Source: Gemmatimonadota bacterium
Lineage (GTDB): Bacteria; Gemmatimonadota; Gemmatimonadetes; Palauibacterales; Palauibacteraceae
Length of the DNA stretch: 64,000 nucleotides
Assembly (NCBI GenBank): GCA_022825725.1
Contig: JAJDWE010000068.1
Span: 1 to 64,000, forward strand
Direction: 5' to 3'
How positions within the stretch are numbered: the stretch's first letter is position 1; each line of letters starts with the position of its first letter. The notes under the pieces are model-generated. The model did no database searches. It saw only the letters and a list, made by a program, of their open reading frames with translations, and was not told where the DNA came from. Position numbers and translations under genes: made by a program. Below, piece by piece: positions 26,600 through 34,259 of this stretch.

Positions 26600-28126
26600 T
26601 TAGTGCGGCTTGTCGCGCAAACGCAGACGGGCCCTATGGGCGCCCATGCGGGTTTGGAGCATCTGTTCCGCCTCTTCGTGCGTGATCTCGCCCGCCTCGA
26701 CCGCCACGTGGAGCCGGCGGACTTCCATGGCCAGCTCGGTGGTCAGCTCCTCCAGCCCGGAAAGCGACTCCGTGAGGGACTTCATCGAGGTTCCCAGATT
26801 CATCCACAAATCCCTGGGGACGTCCTTTTCTGTGATTGCACCCGCTCGCATACGCCCCTTGAGCGCCTCAAGCCTGACTTTGCCCTCTTGCAGCTGCCCC
26901 TTGAGCATCTCGACCATCGCGGCGCGCTCTTCGAGCGTCCTACGGATGCGCGCCTCGGCTTCCGGGTCGAGATGGAGCGCCTGGAAAACTCCGTCGTCGT
27001 CCACGTACCCGACGCCTGCTTCCGGATCGACCGCCCATTTCTCGGCGTGGACCAGGTGGAGTCCCTCTTCGTCGACGTACCCGACTTCGGCTTTCTCGCC
27101 GACACCGACCTCGGGACCGACTTTCACACCGACACCGACTTGGGGGCCGGCCACTGCCTCCGGAACCACGGCGGCCTGTGAGCGCGCGGGCCGCTCAAGC
27201 TCGCCGGGGCCCTGGGGGATCGGGGTGTCGCAGGCCAGGGCGAACAGCCCCAGCCCGGCTGCCGCGGTCAGGATGGAAGCCCGGATTCGAGGCTTCCGCG
27301 TCGCAGTGCTGATCATCATGAGTCTCCTTTCGATTGCCGAGTGGCCGCCGCGGATCAGGGCCGGCGCCGGATCCGGCGTCCGCTTGCACCCGGCGGCGAC
27401 CGTCAGAAGAAGGCGCGCGTAGCTTCGGGCGGAGGTGCCGCGGGCGAGGACGCGACGGTCGCAGTCCCCTTCCACGGCCAGCCGGAGCCGTGCGAGCGAC
27501 CACCAGACGGCGGGATTCCAGGGTGAGATCGAGGCGAGCACAAGCCCCACGGCCAGCAGCGCCGGATCGCGCGCACGCACGTGTTCCCTTTCGTGCAGCA
27601 CGACCATCTCGAGTTCCCTCTCGCCGAGACCGAAGGTCCACGACGGAAGGACGATCCGGGACCGGATCAGCCCCACGACCGCGGGCCCGAATCCATCCGA
27701 GCGCAGGACTTCCTCGCCGCAGACGTCGCGAGGCTCGCACCTCGCCCGCAGCCGCCGCAGCCGGAGGCAGAACAGCGCGAAGAGGGCGAGGACGAGAACG
27801 GAACCCAGAATCCAGATGGCTCCGAGTGAGTCTTCCCACCCGATGCCGGCGACAGAGCTTCCGCCGTGCGCGGGGAGCGGGGAGGCCGAGGTCCCAAGTT
27901 CGTACAGCGCCTGGACGGGAATGGCGAGCGGCCCGGGACCGTCCGCAGTGGCCGCGGCCGGAAGCAATCCCGGAAGGAACGGTGCCAGTCCCCCGACCCC
28001 GAGCGCGCCGATCCAGACCCACCGGGTCGGCCGTCCGAGGGCCCGCAGCCCCCGGTCGAGGAACCACGCGGACCCGCCGACGAGGAGGGCGACGATCAGT
28101 CCGTAGGTCATGATGGCCAGAGTCAT
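26600..28126 (-). CDS. M56-family metallopeptidase (BlaR1/MecR1-like sensor)
   Basis: A 508-residue membrane protein with about four hydrophobic segments and the gluzincin motif HEREH in MVVLHEREHVRARDPALLAVG near residue 195. This is the protease that, in BlaR1 and MecR1, leads to loss of the partner repressor. Instead of a penicillin-binding sensor domain, the C-terminal 230 residues hold Val/Gly-rich stretches and two related GYVDEEGLHL / GYVDDDGVFQ units, then a long helical, charged region. The last hydrophobic segment ends in LFALAC, resembling an internal lipobox. The ATG overlaps the blaI-type stop by four bases. The signal sensed is unknown. Confidence 0.88.
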   Translation of the reverse strand: MTLAIMTYGLIVALLVGGSAWFLDRGLRALGRPTRWVWIGALGVGGLAPFLPGLLPAAATADGPGPLAIPVQALYELGTSASPLPAHGGSSVAGIGWEDSLGAIWILGSVLVLALFALFCLRLRRLRARCEPRDVCGEEVLRSDGFGPAVVGLIRSRIVLPSWTFGLGERELEMVVLHEREHVRARDPALLAVGLVLASISPWNPAVWWSLARLRLAVEGDCDRRVLARGTSARSYARLLLTVAAGCKRTPDPAPALIRGGHSAIERRLMMISTATRKPRIRASILTAAAGLGLFALACDTPIPQGPGELERPARSQAAVVPEAVAGPQVGVGVKVGPEVGVGEKAEVGYVDEEGLHLVHAEKWAVDPEAGVGYVDDDGVFQALHLDPEAEARIRRTLEERAAMVEMLKGQLQEGKVRLEALKGRMRAGAITEKDVPRDLWMNLGTSMKSLTESLSGLEELTTELAMEVRRLHVAVEAGEITHEEAEQMLQTRMGAHRARLRLRDKPH

Positions 28127-28521
28127 GGCTCGCTCTCCTCCAGTTCATCGAGGATCCGCCGCATGCGCTCCAGTTCTTCCGGCGAGACCTCCCGGCCCGA
28201 GATGAGCTGCGCGAGGACGAGTTCCGCCGACCCGCCGAAGATCTTCTCCCGGATCCGGGCCAGGGCCGTCTCCCCGGCCGCCTCGGAGGCGACGAGCGGG
28301 AAGTAGCGATACGCGCGACCCTCGGCCTCGTGACGGACGGCGCCCTTCTTCTCCAGGATCTGGAGGATCTTGAGGACCGTCGTGTAGCCGACCTCATCGT
28401 CGAGCGCGTCCATGACCTCGCTCACGGAGCCGGACCCCCGGCGCCACAGGACGCTCATGATGTCCAGCTCACGGTCGCTGAATGTCGGATCCTTCACGGC
28501 GGCCACCTCCCTCTTCGGCAC
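28123..28521 (-). CDS. BlaI/MecI/CopY-family transcriptional repressor
   Basis: A 132-residue winged-helix repressor. SDRELDIMSVLWRRGSGSVSEVMDAL and GYTTVLKILQILEKKGAVRHEAEGRAYRYFPLV are the DNA-binding half, typical of BlaI. The C-terminal half (AGETALARIREKIFGGSAELVLAQLISG) forms the dimerisation domain found in the family. It is coupled to the M56 gene downstream, and two palindromes lie 16-78 bases before its ATG, so autoregulation of the two-gene operon is likely. Confidence 0.93.
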   Translation of the reverse strand: MPKREVAAVKDPTFSDRELDIMSVLWRRGSGSVSEVMDALDDEVGYTTVLKILQILEKKGAVRHEAEGRAYRYFPLVASEAAGETALARIREKIFGGSAELVLAQLISGREVSPEELERMRRILDELEESEP

Positions 28522-28536
28522 CCTCGCCCGACGCTT

Positions 28537-28554
28537 GTACGAACATCTTCGTAC
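28537..28554. promoter_or_regulatory. Palindromic operator 1 upstream of the BlaI-type gene
   Basis: GTACGAACATCTTCGTAC has perfect 7-base arms (GTACGAA / TTCGTAC) around a 4-base centre. It begins 16 bases before the repressor start codon, overlapping the expected promoter or leader. Dyads of this size at this place are usual BlaI/MecI-family operators; binding here is inferred. Confidence 0.75.
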
Positions 28555-28585
28555 GAAAGAATACGTGGCGGGGCCCGCCCTGTCA

Positions 28586-28599
28586 ACGAAGGTCTTCGT
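28586..28599. promoter_or_regulatory. Palindromic operator 2 upstream of the BlaI-type gene
   Basis: ACGAAGGTCTTCGT repeats the inner ACGAA/TTCGT arms of operator 1 around a 4-base centre. Its centre is 47 bases from that of operator 1, on the upstream side. Paired operators with a common half-site strongly suggest one repressor binds both. Confidence 0.7.
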
Positions 28600-28651
28600 A
28601 AGAGGAAGACTCCGGGCACCGCTTCGGGTCCCGGGGCCAGTCCGGCCGGCG

Positions 28652-29557
28652 TCAGTCGTCCGGGTTGGTGAGCCAGGTTTCCCGCTCGAAGGCGGGATCT
28701 GGATACGAGTAGAAGCCGATACCCGACTTCACGCCGAGTTCTCCCCGTTCGATCATCCGCTCGAGGAATTCCGGAGGCCGGTCGGAAGGGTCACCCGACG
28801 CCTCGTGGTAGACGTTCTCGATGTCGCGGATGACGTCGAGACCGACGGCATCCATCAGACCGCACGGACCGACCGGCGTACCCCAGTCGAGCATCCACGC
28901 CCGGTCGATCTCCTCCGCGCTCAGGTAGCCGCCGGCGATCAGGTGCAGGGCTTCCTTCTTGATCGCGCGCCAGATCCGGTTGGTGGGATAGCCCTGGATC
29001 TCGCGGCGCGCGACGATCGGCACGAGGCCGAGTTGGCGGAGAAACCGTCTCGCCGCCGCCGTCGTCTCGGGAGCGGTGTCGGGGTGCCCCATCACCTCGA
29101 CCTTGAGATGCTCCGGGGTGCCGAAGTTCATGTTCGTGAACCGCGCCGGGCGCCCGGTGGAATCCGCGAGCCACGAACCCGGCAGGGACGACGTGTTCGA
29201 AGCGATGAAGGCGCCGGGCGCCGCCGCCGCACCGATCCGGGCCAGGACGACGCGCTTGAGATCGAGATCTTCGGGCACCGTCTCGATGACCCAGTCGGCG
29301 TCCCGCACGCATGCCTCGAGTTCGTCGTGCGCCTCCACCAGCGAGGACGCCTCCGCGAGCGCGGGGCCGGAGCGTTCCGCATGGATTTCAAGCAGGAGAT
29401 CCACGGCCGGCAGCGCCTCCGCGAGCGCTGCGCCAGAGACGTCATGGAGCTTCGCGCGCACCCCCCGCGCCGAGCAGGCGTAGGCGATCCGCCGACCCAT
29501 CGTGCCCGCGCCGACGATGGCCACGGTCCGTACCGTCCCCTGCGCTTTGGACATCAT
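28652..29557 (-). CDS. 3-hydroxyacyl-CoA dehydrogenase-family oxidoreductase
   Basis: A 301-residue NAD-dependent dehydrogenase. The Rossmann motif VAIVGAGTMGRRIAYACSARG is at residues about 11-32, with WVIETVPEDLDLKR, FIASNTSSLP near 120 and FTNMNFGTPEHLKVEVM near 140, followed by the C-terminal helical domain (YPTNRIWRAIKKEALHLI, WGTPVGPCGLMDAVGLDVI, GELGVKSGIGFYSYPDP). Free-acid relatives of this family include L-carnitine dehydrogenase and L-gulonate dehydrogenase. It is divergent from the BKACE enzyme gene (147 bases between starts), so oxidation of a 3-hydroxy acid followed by beta-keto acid cleavage is a reasonable reading. Confidence 0.88.
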   Translation of the reverse strand: MMSKAQGTVRTVAIVGAGTMGRRIAYACSARGVRAKLHDVSGAALAEALPAVDLLLEIHAERSGPALAEASSLVEAHDELEACVRDADWVIETVPEDLDLKRVVLARIGAAAAPGAFIASNTSSLPGSWLADSTGRPARFTNMNFGTPEHLKVEVMGHPDTAPETTAAARRFLRQLGLVPIVARREIQGYPTNRIWRAIKKEALHLIAGGYLSAEEIDRAWMLDWGTPVGPCGLMDAVGLDVIRDIENVYHEASGDPSDRPPEFLERMIERGELGVKSGIGFYSYPDPAFERETWLTNPDD

Positions 29558-29704
29558 ATCCCCCGGCTCCTGTGAAGGCTCTTGTGAATCCGGCTCGCGC
29601 GACCAAGGCTCTCGGAACGATCATGAGCCTCCGACGAGGCGACAGCCAGCGGTTCACCCCCGGAACCCGACGTACCGGATCCAGAGGAGATCCAGAGGAA
29701 TCGA

Positions 29705-30676
29705 GTGAGCGAAACGACGAATGAAACGTGGAACTACGGCGATCCCTACGCCTACATGGAGCGGGTCGCCGGCGGGATGCCTCCCGTCATCATCTGCCTC
29801 GCCTCGAACGGCGGCATCCAGGGCAAGGAATACAACGACGCCCTGCCCGAGACCGCGGAGGAGATCGCCGACTCCGTGGGAGAGGCGTACGACGCCGGCG
29901 CCTCCATGGTTCATATCCACGCGCGGAACCCGGAGACGCTGTGGAAGGGCGCGACGACGGCGGAGGTGTGGAGGGACGCGAACCGGCGCCTGCGCGAGCG
30001 CTGCCCCGAGATCATCATCAACAACACGACGGGCGGCGACCTGTGGATGGACAACGAGCAGCGTCTGGCCTGCCTCGACGCGAACCCCGAAGTCGCCTCG
30101 CTGAACCTCGCTCCGGACATGGGGAAGTTCAGACTCAAGCCGCGCGGAGACGAGTACACGCACCCGAGACCGGTCATCGAGTACGACGACTGCGTCCCCT
30201 TCTCCTACCGGCAGATCGCGCACTTCGCGGCGGAGATGAAGGCGCGGGGGATCAAGCCGGAACTCGAGACCTACCATCCCGGGTGCGGATGGGTGATCCG
30301 GGACCTGATCGCGCAGGATCTCATCGAGCCGCCGTACTGGGTGCAGACGGTGATGGGCTACCAGACGTCCAGCTGGCCCACGGTGGACAACGTCGTGAAC
30401 ATGGTGCGCGAGTTCCCCGAGGGCTCCGTGTGGCTCTGCTCCGGCATCGGGCCGCACCAGCTGCCGATGACGACGCTCGCGACGCTCATGGGCGGACACG
30501 TCCGCGTCGGGCTCGAGGACAACATCTACTACCGCCGCGGAGAGAAGGTCCAAAGCAATCGACAGCTCGTCGAGCGGGCCGTGAGGATCGCTCACGAACT
30601 GAACCGCGAGGTCGCCACGCCGGCCCAGGCGCGCGAGATGCTCGGCCTCTCCCCCACCCCGTCGCAGTACGACTGA
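29705..30676 (+). CDS. BKACE-family beta-keto acid cleavage enzyme
   Basis: A 323-residue zinc enzyme of the 3-keto-5-aminohexanoate cleavage (Kce/DUF849) family. PPVIICLASNGGIQGKEYNDALP, GASMVHIHARNP (the metal HxH), EIIINNTTGGD, and GGHVRVGLEDNIYYRRGE near residue 262 are all family signatures. BKACE enzymes move the acyl part of a beta-keto acid onto CoA from acetyl-CoA, giving acetoacetate; one branch acts on dehydrocarnitine. The chosen GTG at 29705 is followed after 4 bases by the permease gene downstream. The specific substrate is not fixed by sequence. Confidence 0.92.
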   Translation: MSETTNETWNYGDPYAYMERVAGGMPPVIICLASNGGIQGKEYNDALPETAEEIADSVGEAYDAGASMVHIHARNPETLWKGATTAEVWRDANRRLRERCPEIIINNTTGGDLWMDNEQRLACLDANPEVASLNLAPDMGKFRLKPRGDEYTHPRPVIEYDDCVPFSYRQIAHFAAEMKARGIKPELETYHPGCGWVIRDLIAQDLIEPPYWVQTVMGYQTSSWPTVDNVVNMVREFPEGSVWLCSGIGPHQLPMTTLATLMGGHVRVGLEDNIYYRRGEKVQSNRQLVERAVRIAHELNREVATPAQAREMLGLSPTPSQYD

Positions 30677-30680
30677 GGCG

Positions 30681-32165
30681 ATGACCGACCCCGGAATCGA
30701 GTCGGCGACCCCGGACTCCGGCGGAGAGCGGGAGGTCCTCGGGAGGGGCATCCGGCTCCGGTCCCTCTTCTCGCTCGCCTTCGGGACGATCATCGGGGTG
30801 GGCTGGATCACGGTCATGGGAGCGTGGCTGAGCGGCGCCGGCGTGATGGGGGCGATCATCGCGTTCGCGATCGGCGGTTTCGGCATGCTCGCCATCGGCC
30901 TGTGCTACGCCGAGATGGCGGCCGCGTATCCGGTCACCGGGGGCGAGGTCGCGTACGTGTTCGAGGCATGGGGCGCGCGCTGGAGCTTCGCCTGCGCGTG
31001 GTTCCTCGGCTTCATCTACATCTTCACGACCTCCTTCGAGGCGATCTCCGTCGAGTGGGTCGTCTCCGCCCTCGTCCCGGGGTTCGGCGGTCCGGTGATC
31101 TATACGCTGCTGGGGCAGGAGGTGAGGCTGTGGAGCCTCGCGCTCGGCCTCGCCGTGATGGTCGTGATCGCGGTGATCAACTACCGGGGCGGGAAGACGG
31201 CCGCCTGGTTCCAGGACCTGATGACGGGCGGGCTCGTCCTCCTCACGCTGATCTTCGTCGTCGCGGGGGTGGCGGGCGGAAGCGCCGCCAATCTCGAGCC
31301 CATGTTCACGGGAACGACCCCGGGCGCCGCGCTGGCGGGGGTGGCCGTCGTGCTCGCGACCGCCGGATTCTGGTACGCGGGGTTCGACACGATCCCGCAG
31401 GCGATGGAGGAGGTGGAGTCGGGCACCCGGCTGCGGCTCCTTCCCCGCGTGATCGGCGCCTCGATCATCTTCGCCCTGCTCTTCTACTGCCTGGTGATCC
31501 TGGCGACGGCGATGAGTCTTCCGCGCCCGCAACTGCTCACCGCCGAACTCCCGGCCGCCGCGGCCATCGAGGCGGCCTTCGCGTCTCCGATCCTCGGACG
31601 CATCGTCCTCTTCGCGGGGCTGTGCGGACTCATCACGACATGGAACGCGCTCTTCTTCGCGGCCACGCGGATCGTGTTCGCGATGGCGCGGGCGCACATG
31701 ATTCCGCACCGCCTCGCCGCGGTGCATGAACGGTACGGGTCGCCGTCCGCTGCCGTGATCTTCGTCGCGGTCATGGGGGCCGTGGGCGCGCTGTTCGGGC
31801 GGAACGCGATCCTGGTGATCGTCGGCGCCGCGTCGATCTCGGCGGGAATCGTCTTTCTCGTCGTCGTGCTCGGCGTCCTGCGGCTGCGGAGGACGCGACC
31901 GGACCACCCGCGCCCCTATACCGTCCCCGGAGGCCGGGGATTCCTGTACCTGAGCGCCCTGCTCGCGCTGCTTCTGGCCGGAGTCGCCGCGTGGGAACCC
32001 TTCCGCGCCGCCGGGGGCCGCATTCCCGCAGAGTGGATGGTGCTCGGAGCCTGGTCCGCGCTGGGCTTCGTCTTCTACCGCGCCGCAGCCCCCCTGCGCA
32101 GAACCGTGAGTGAAGAAAGATTGCGCTGGCTGATCCTGAGCGAACGGGATTCTGGGCAATCTTGA
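30681..32165 (+). CDS. APC-family permease
   Basis: A 494-residue inner-membrane transporter with about 12 hydrophobic segments. SLFSLAFGTIIGVGWITVMGAWLS is the first APC helix with its unwound substrate-binding stretch; CYAEMAAAYPVTGGEVAYVFEAWG and FYAGFDTIPQAMEEVE-like segments (as WYAGFDTIPQAMEEVE) also match. It begins 4 bases after the BKACE stop, so it very probably imports the substrate of that pathway, an amino acid or a quaternary amine by inference. Confidence 0.9.
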   Translation: MTDPGIESATPDSGGEREVLGRGIRLRSLFSLAFGTIIGVGWITVMGAWLSGAGVMGAIIAFAIGGFGMLAIGLCYAEMAAAYPVTGGEVAYVFEAWGARWSFACAWFLGFIYIFTTSFEAISVEWVVSALVPGFGGPVIYTLLGQEVRLWSLALGLAVMVVIAVINYRGGKTAAWFQDLMTGGLVLLTLIFVVAGVAGGSAANLEPMFTGTTPGAALAGVAVVLATAGFWYAGFDTIPQAMEEVESGTRLRLLPRVIGASIIFALLFYCLVILATAMSLPRPQLLTAELPAAAAIEAAFASPILGRIVLFAGLCGLITTWNALFFAATRIVFAMARAHMIPHRLAAVHERYGSPSAAVIFVAVMGAVGALFGRNAILVIVGAASISAGIVFLVVVLGVLRLRRTRPDHPRPYTVPGGRGFLYLSALLALLLAGVAAWEPFRAAGGRIPAEWMVLGAWSALGFVFYRAAAPLRRTVSEERLRWLILSERDSGQS

Positions 32166-32213
32166 GGTGTAACGCCGGGTTGCGAAGAGTGCGGCATTGC
32201 CGCACCTTGAGCC

Positions 32214-32546
32214 ATGAAGGTCTTCACCACTAGAACCTACGAACGAGCCGTGCGTAAGCTCCTGTCGCAGGCGGACCGACGGGCAATGGAGGCCGCCATC
32301 GTCGCTGATCCGAGTGCCGCGCCCGTCGTCCCGGGAACCGGAGGGCTTCGAAAGCTGCGATGGGCGGGCTCGGGAAGGGGAAAGCGGGGTGGAGTCCGCA
32401 CGATCTACTTCCGCCGGGCTGACGCCGACGCAATCTATCTCTTGAGCGCCTACGCGAAGGCGGATCGAGAAGACCTGAGTCCAGCTGACAGAAAGGCACT
32501 GTCGCGGCTCGTAGCCGAGATCAAGAAGGAAGAGCGAAACCGATGA
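32214..32546 (+). CDS. RelE/HigB-type toxin
   Basis: A 110-residue protein starting MKVFTTRTYERAVRKLL, with GGLRKLRWAGSGRGKRGGVRTIYF and IYLLSAYAKADREDLSPADRKAL, the core of the RelE-superfamily mRNA-cleaving toxins (HigB2-like subgroup). The basic GRGKRGG followed by a Tyr strand is typical of the active face. Its stop overlaps the antitoxin ATG (ATGA), toxin first, as in higBA systems. Codon use is less GC-rich than the flanks, fitting recent acquisition. Confidence 0.87.
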   Translation: MKVFTTRTYERAVRKLLSQADRRAMEAAIVADPSAAPVVPGTGGLRKLRWAGSGRGKRGGVRTIYFRRADADAIYLLSAYAKADREDLSPADRKALSRLVAEIKKEERNR

Positions 32547-32851
32547 CCACCCGTCGAACCGATTTGGGCCGCGAGGTGGAGGCGGCTCTTGGTGAAGTGC
32601 TGGCCCATGTACGAGGCGAAGCGCCGCTTCCTGGCCGCATCGTCGACGACCCCGCCGCAGAGCGTATCCTTGCACTGCGCAAACGCCTGAAGCTCAGCCG
32701 GCGGAAGTTCGCGGACAGTTTCGGGCTCGATGTCCGCGCGGTCCAGGAGTGGGAACAGGGGCGGCGTGTGCCGGACCGGGCTGCCCGTGTCTTGCTGACG
32801 GTTATCGACAACGACCCTCAAGCGGTCGTGCGCGCGCTCGCTCAGGAGTGA
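32543..32851 (+). CDS. HigA/NadS-type helix-turn-helix antitoxin
   Basis: A 102-residue partner to the toxin before it. RILALRKRLKLSRRKFADSFGLDVRAVQEWEQGRRVPDRAARVLL is an XRE-type helix-turn-helix; the region before it would bind the toxin or position the dimer. Such antitoxins neutralise the toxin and repress the operon. Toxin-first order with a four-base overlap supports the pairing. Confidence 0.88.
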   Translation: MTTRRTDLGREVEAALGEVLAHVRGEAPLPGRIVDDPAAERILALRKRLKLSRRKFADSFGLDVRAVQEWEQGRRVPDRAARVLLTVIDNDPQAVVRALAQE

Positions 32852-32920
32852 GTCTCGACACCCCCCCGAAGATCTTTGAGGTCGGCCGACGGTAGGGCTG
32901 ACTTCCACTGGAGCGGACCC

Positions 32921-34246
32921 ATGAACACCAGTCGACGCAGCTTTCTCCGCCGGTCCGCGGGCGCGCTGGCGCTGGCCCCGATCGTGCCCGTGGGGCGGCT
33001 CGCCCTGCGGGAGGGGTGGGACGGCGCGATCGCTGACTCCGCCGACCGCTCGTCCGTCGGCGCGCGCGGTCCGCATCCGCAGGAGGCGTGGGTGGCGCGG
33101 GCGCGCGCCGAGATCCCCGCCTCGACGGAGAGCCTGTACTTCCAGACGGGCGGGATCGGTCCCGCGCCGAACACCGTCATCGGTCATGTGAGTGAACGGC
33201 TCGAGTTCCAGAACCGGAGCCCGGCCGAGCCCCGCATCTCGGAGGAGATGGCCCGTATCGAGCCCGACCTGAGGGCACAGCTCGGACGTGTATTCGGGGC
33301 CGAGACCGAGGAGGCCGCGCTCACGCACAGCACTTCCGAGGGCATCGCCATCGCCGCCTGGGGCCTGAACTGGCAGCCGGGCGACGAGGTCGTGATCTCC
33401 AACCAGGAACACCCCGCCAACGTCGTCCCGTGGTACGTGCTGCGGGACCGGTTCGGGCTCGTGATCCGCGAGATCGACCTCGGCACGGGTACCGGCCTCA
33501 TCGACGAGGTCCGCGGCCAACTCACGGACCGCACGCGCATGGTCAGCATCAGCCATGTGTCGCGGAACAACGGGCGGACGCTGCGGGCCGACGAATCAGC
33601 GGAACTCGGCGCGCTGTTGCGCTCCCGCGGCGTGGTCTATCACCTCGATGGTGCGCAGGGCCCCGGCTGCGTCGTCACCGACTTCCGCGCCCTCGGCTGC
33701 GACGCCTACTCGACGTGCGGTCACAAGTGGCTCCTCGGCCCCAAGGGCACGGGCGCGCTCTTCGTGCGGCGTGAGATGCTCGACGAGGTGCGGCTCAGCT
33801 GGGCCGGCTCGCACAGCCACGCGACGATGGACTACGAAGGCGCGTACACCCTGCTCCCCAGTGCGGCCCGCTACGAGTTCGGCACTCGCGCCCTCGCGGA
33901 TTTCGCCGGCTTCGCCCGCGCGGTGGACTGGATGGAGGACATCGGGCTGGAGAAGGTCGAGGAGCGGATCCAGTCGCTCGTCGACCACGCGATCGAAGCC
34001 GTCGACCGCACGGACGGGCTGGGCGTGTCATCCCCGCGGGCCCGTCCGGACCGCTCGGGCGTGTTCGTGGTTCAGCTCCCGGAGGGGTGCGACGCCACGC
34101 AACTCTACAACGATCTGCGCGAAGACGAGGGCATCCTCGGGTCGCCGGTCCGCGCGGCGCGCGACTTCCGTCTCTCGATCCACTTCTTCAACACCCGCGA
34201 CGAGATCGATGCCGCGATCACGGCGATCGCGGAGCGATGCAGCTGA
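32921..34246 (+). CDS. Tat-exported class V aminotransferase-fold PLP enzyme
   Basis: A 441-residue PLP enzyme with a Tat signal (NTSRRSFLRRSAGALALAP). The fold is that of isopenicillin-N epimerase/cysteine desulfurase-like proteins: LYFQTGGIGPAPNTVIGHV, THSTSEGIAIAAWGL, VSISHVSRNNGRTLRADES, VVYHLDGAQGPGC (Asp binding the PLP ring), and CGHKWLLGPKGTGALFV holding the Schiff-base Lys near residue 270. PLP enzymes are seldom exported; the folded holo-protein can use Tat. The gene is convergent with a Tat-exported alanine racemase gene, stops 14 bases apart, so the two may act on the same periplasmic amino acids. GGAG precedes the ATG. Confidence 0.9.
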   Translation: MNTSRRSFLRRSAGALALAPIVPVGRLALREGWDGAIADSADRSSVGARGPHPQEAWVARARAEIPASTESLYFQTGGIGPAPNTVIGHVSERLEFQNRSPAEPRISEEMARIEPDLRAQLGRVFGAETEEAALTHSTSEGIAIAAWGLNWQPGDEVVISNQEHPANVVPWYVLRDRFGLVIREIDLGTGTGLIDEVRGQLTDRTRMVSISHVSRNNGRTLRADESAELGALLRSRGVVYHLDGAQGPGCVVTDFRALGCDAYSTCGHKWLLGPKGTGALFVRREMLDEVRLSWAGSHSHATMDYEGAYTLLPSAARYEFGTRALADFAGFARAVDWMEDIGLEKVEERIQSLVDHAIEAVDRTDGLGVSSPRARPDRSGVFVVQLPEGCDATQLYNDLREDEGILGSPVRAARDFRLSIHFFNTRDEIDAAITAIAERCS

Positions 34247-34259
34247 TCGGGAACGAGCC

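Noticed and set aside
30486-32675. 729-codon minus-strand frame opposite the BKACE and permease genes
   Set aside because: Charged low-complexity shadow with no family signature; the plus-strand genes are clear.
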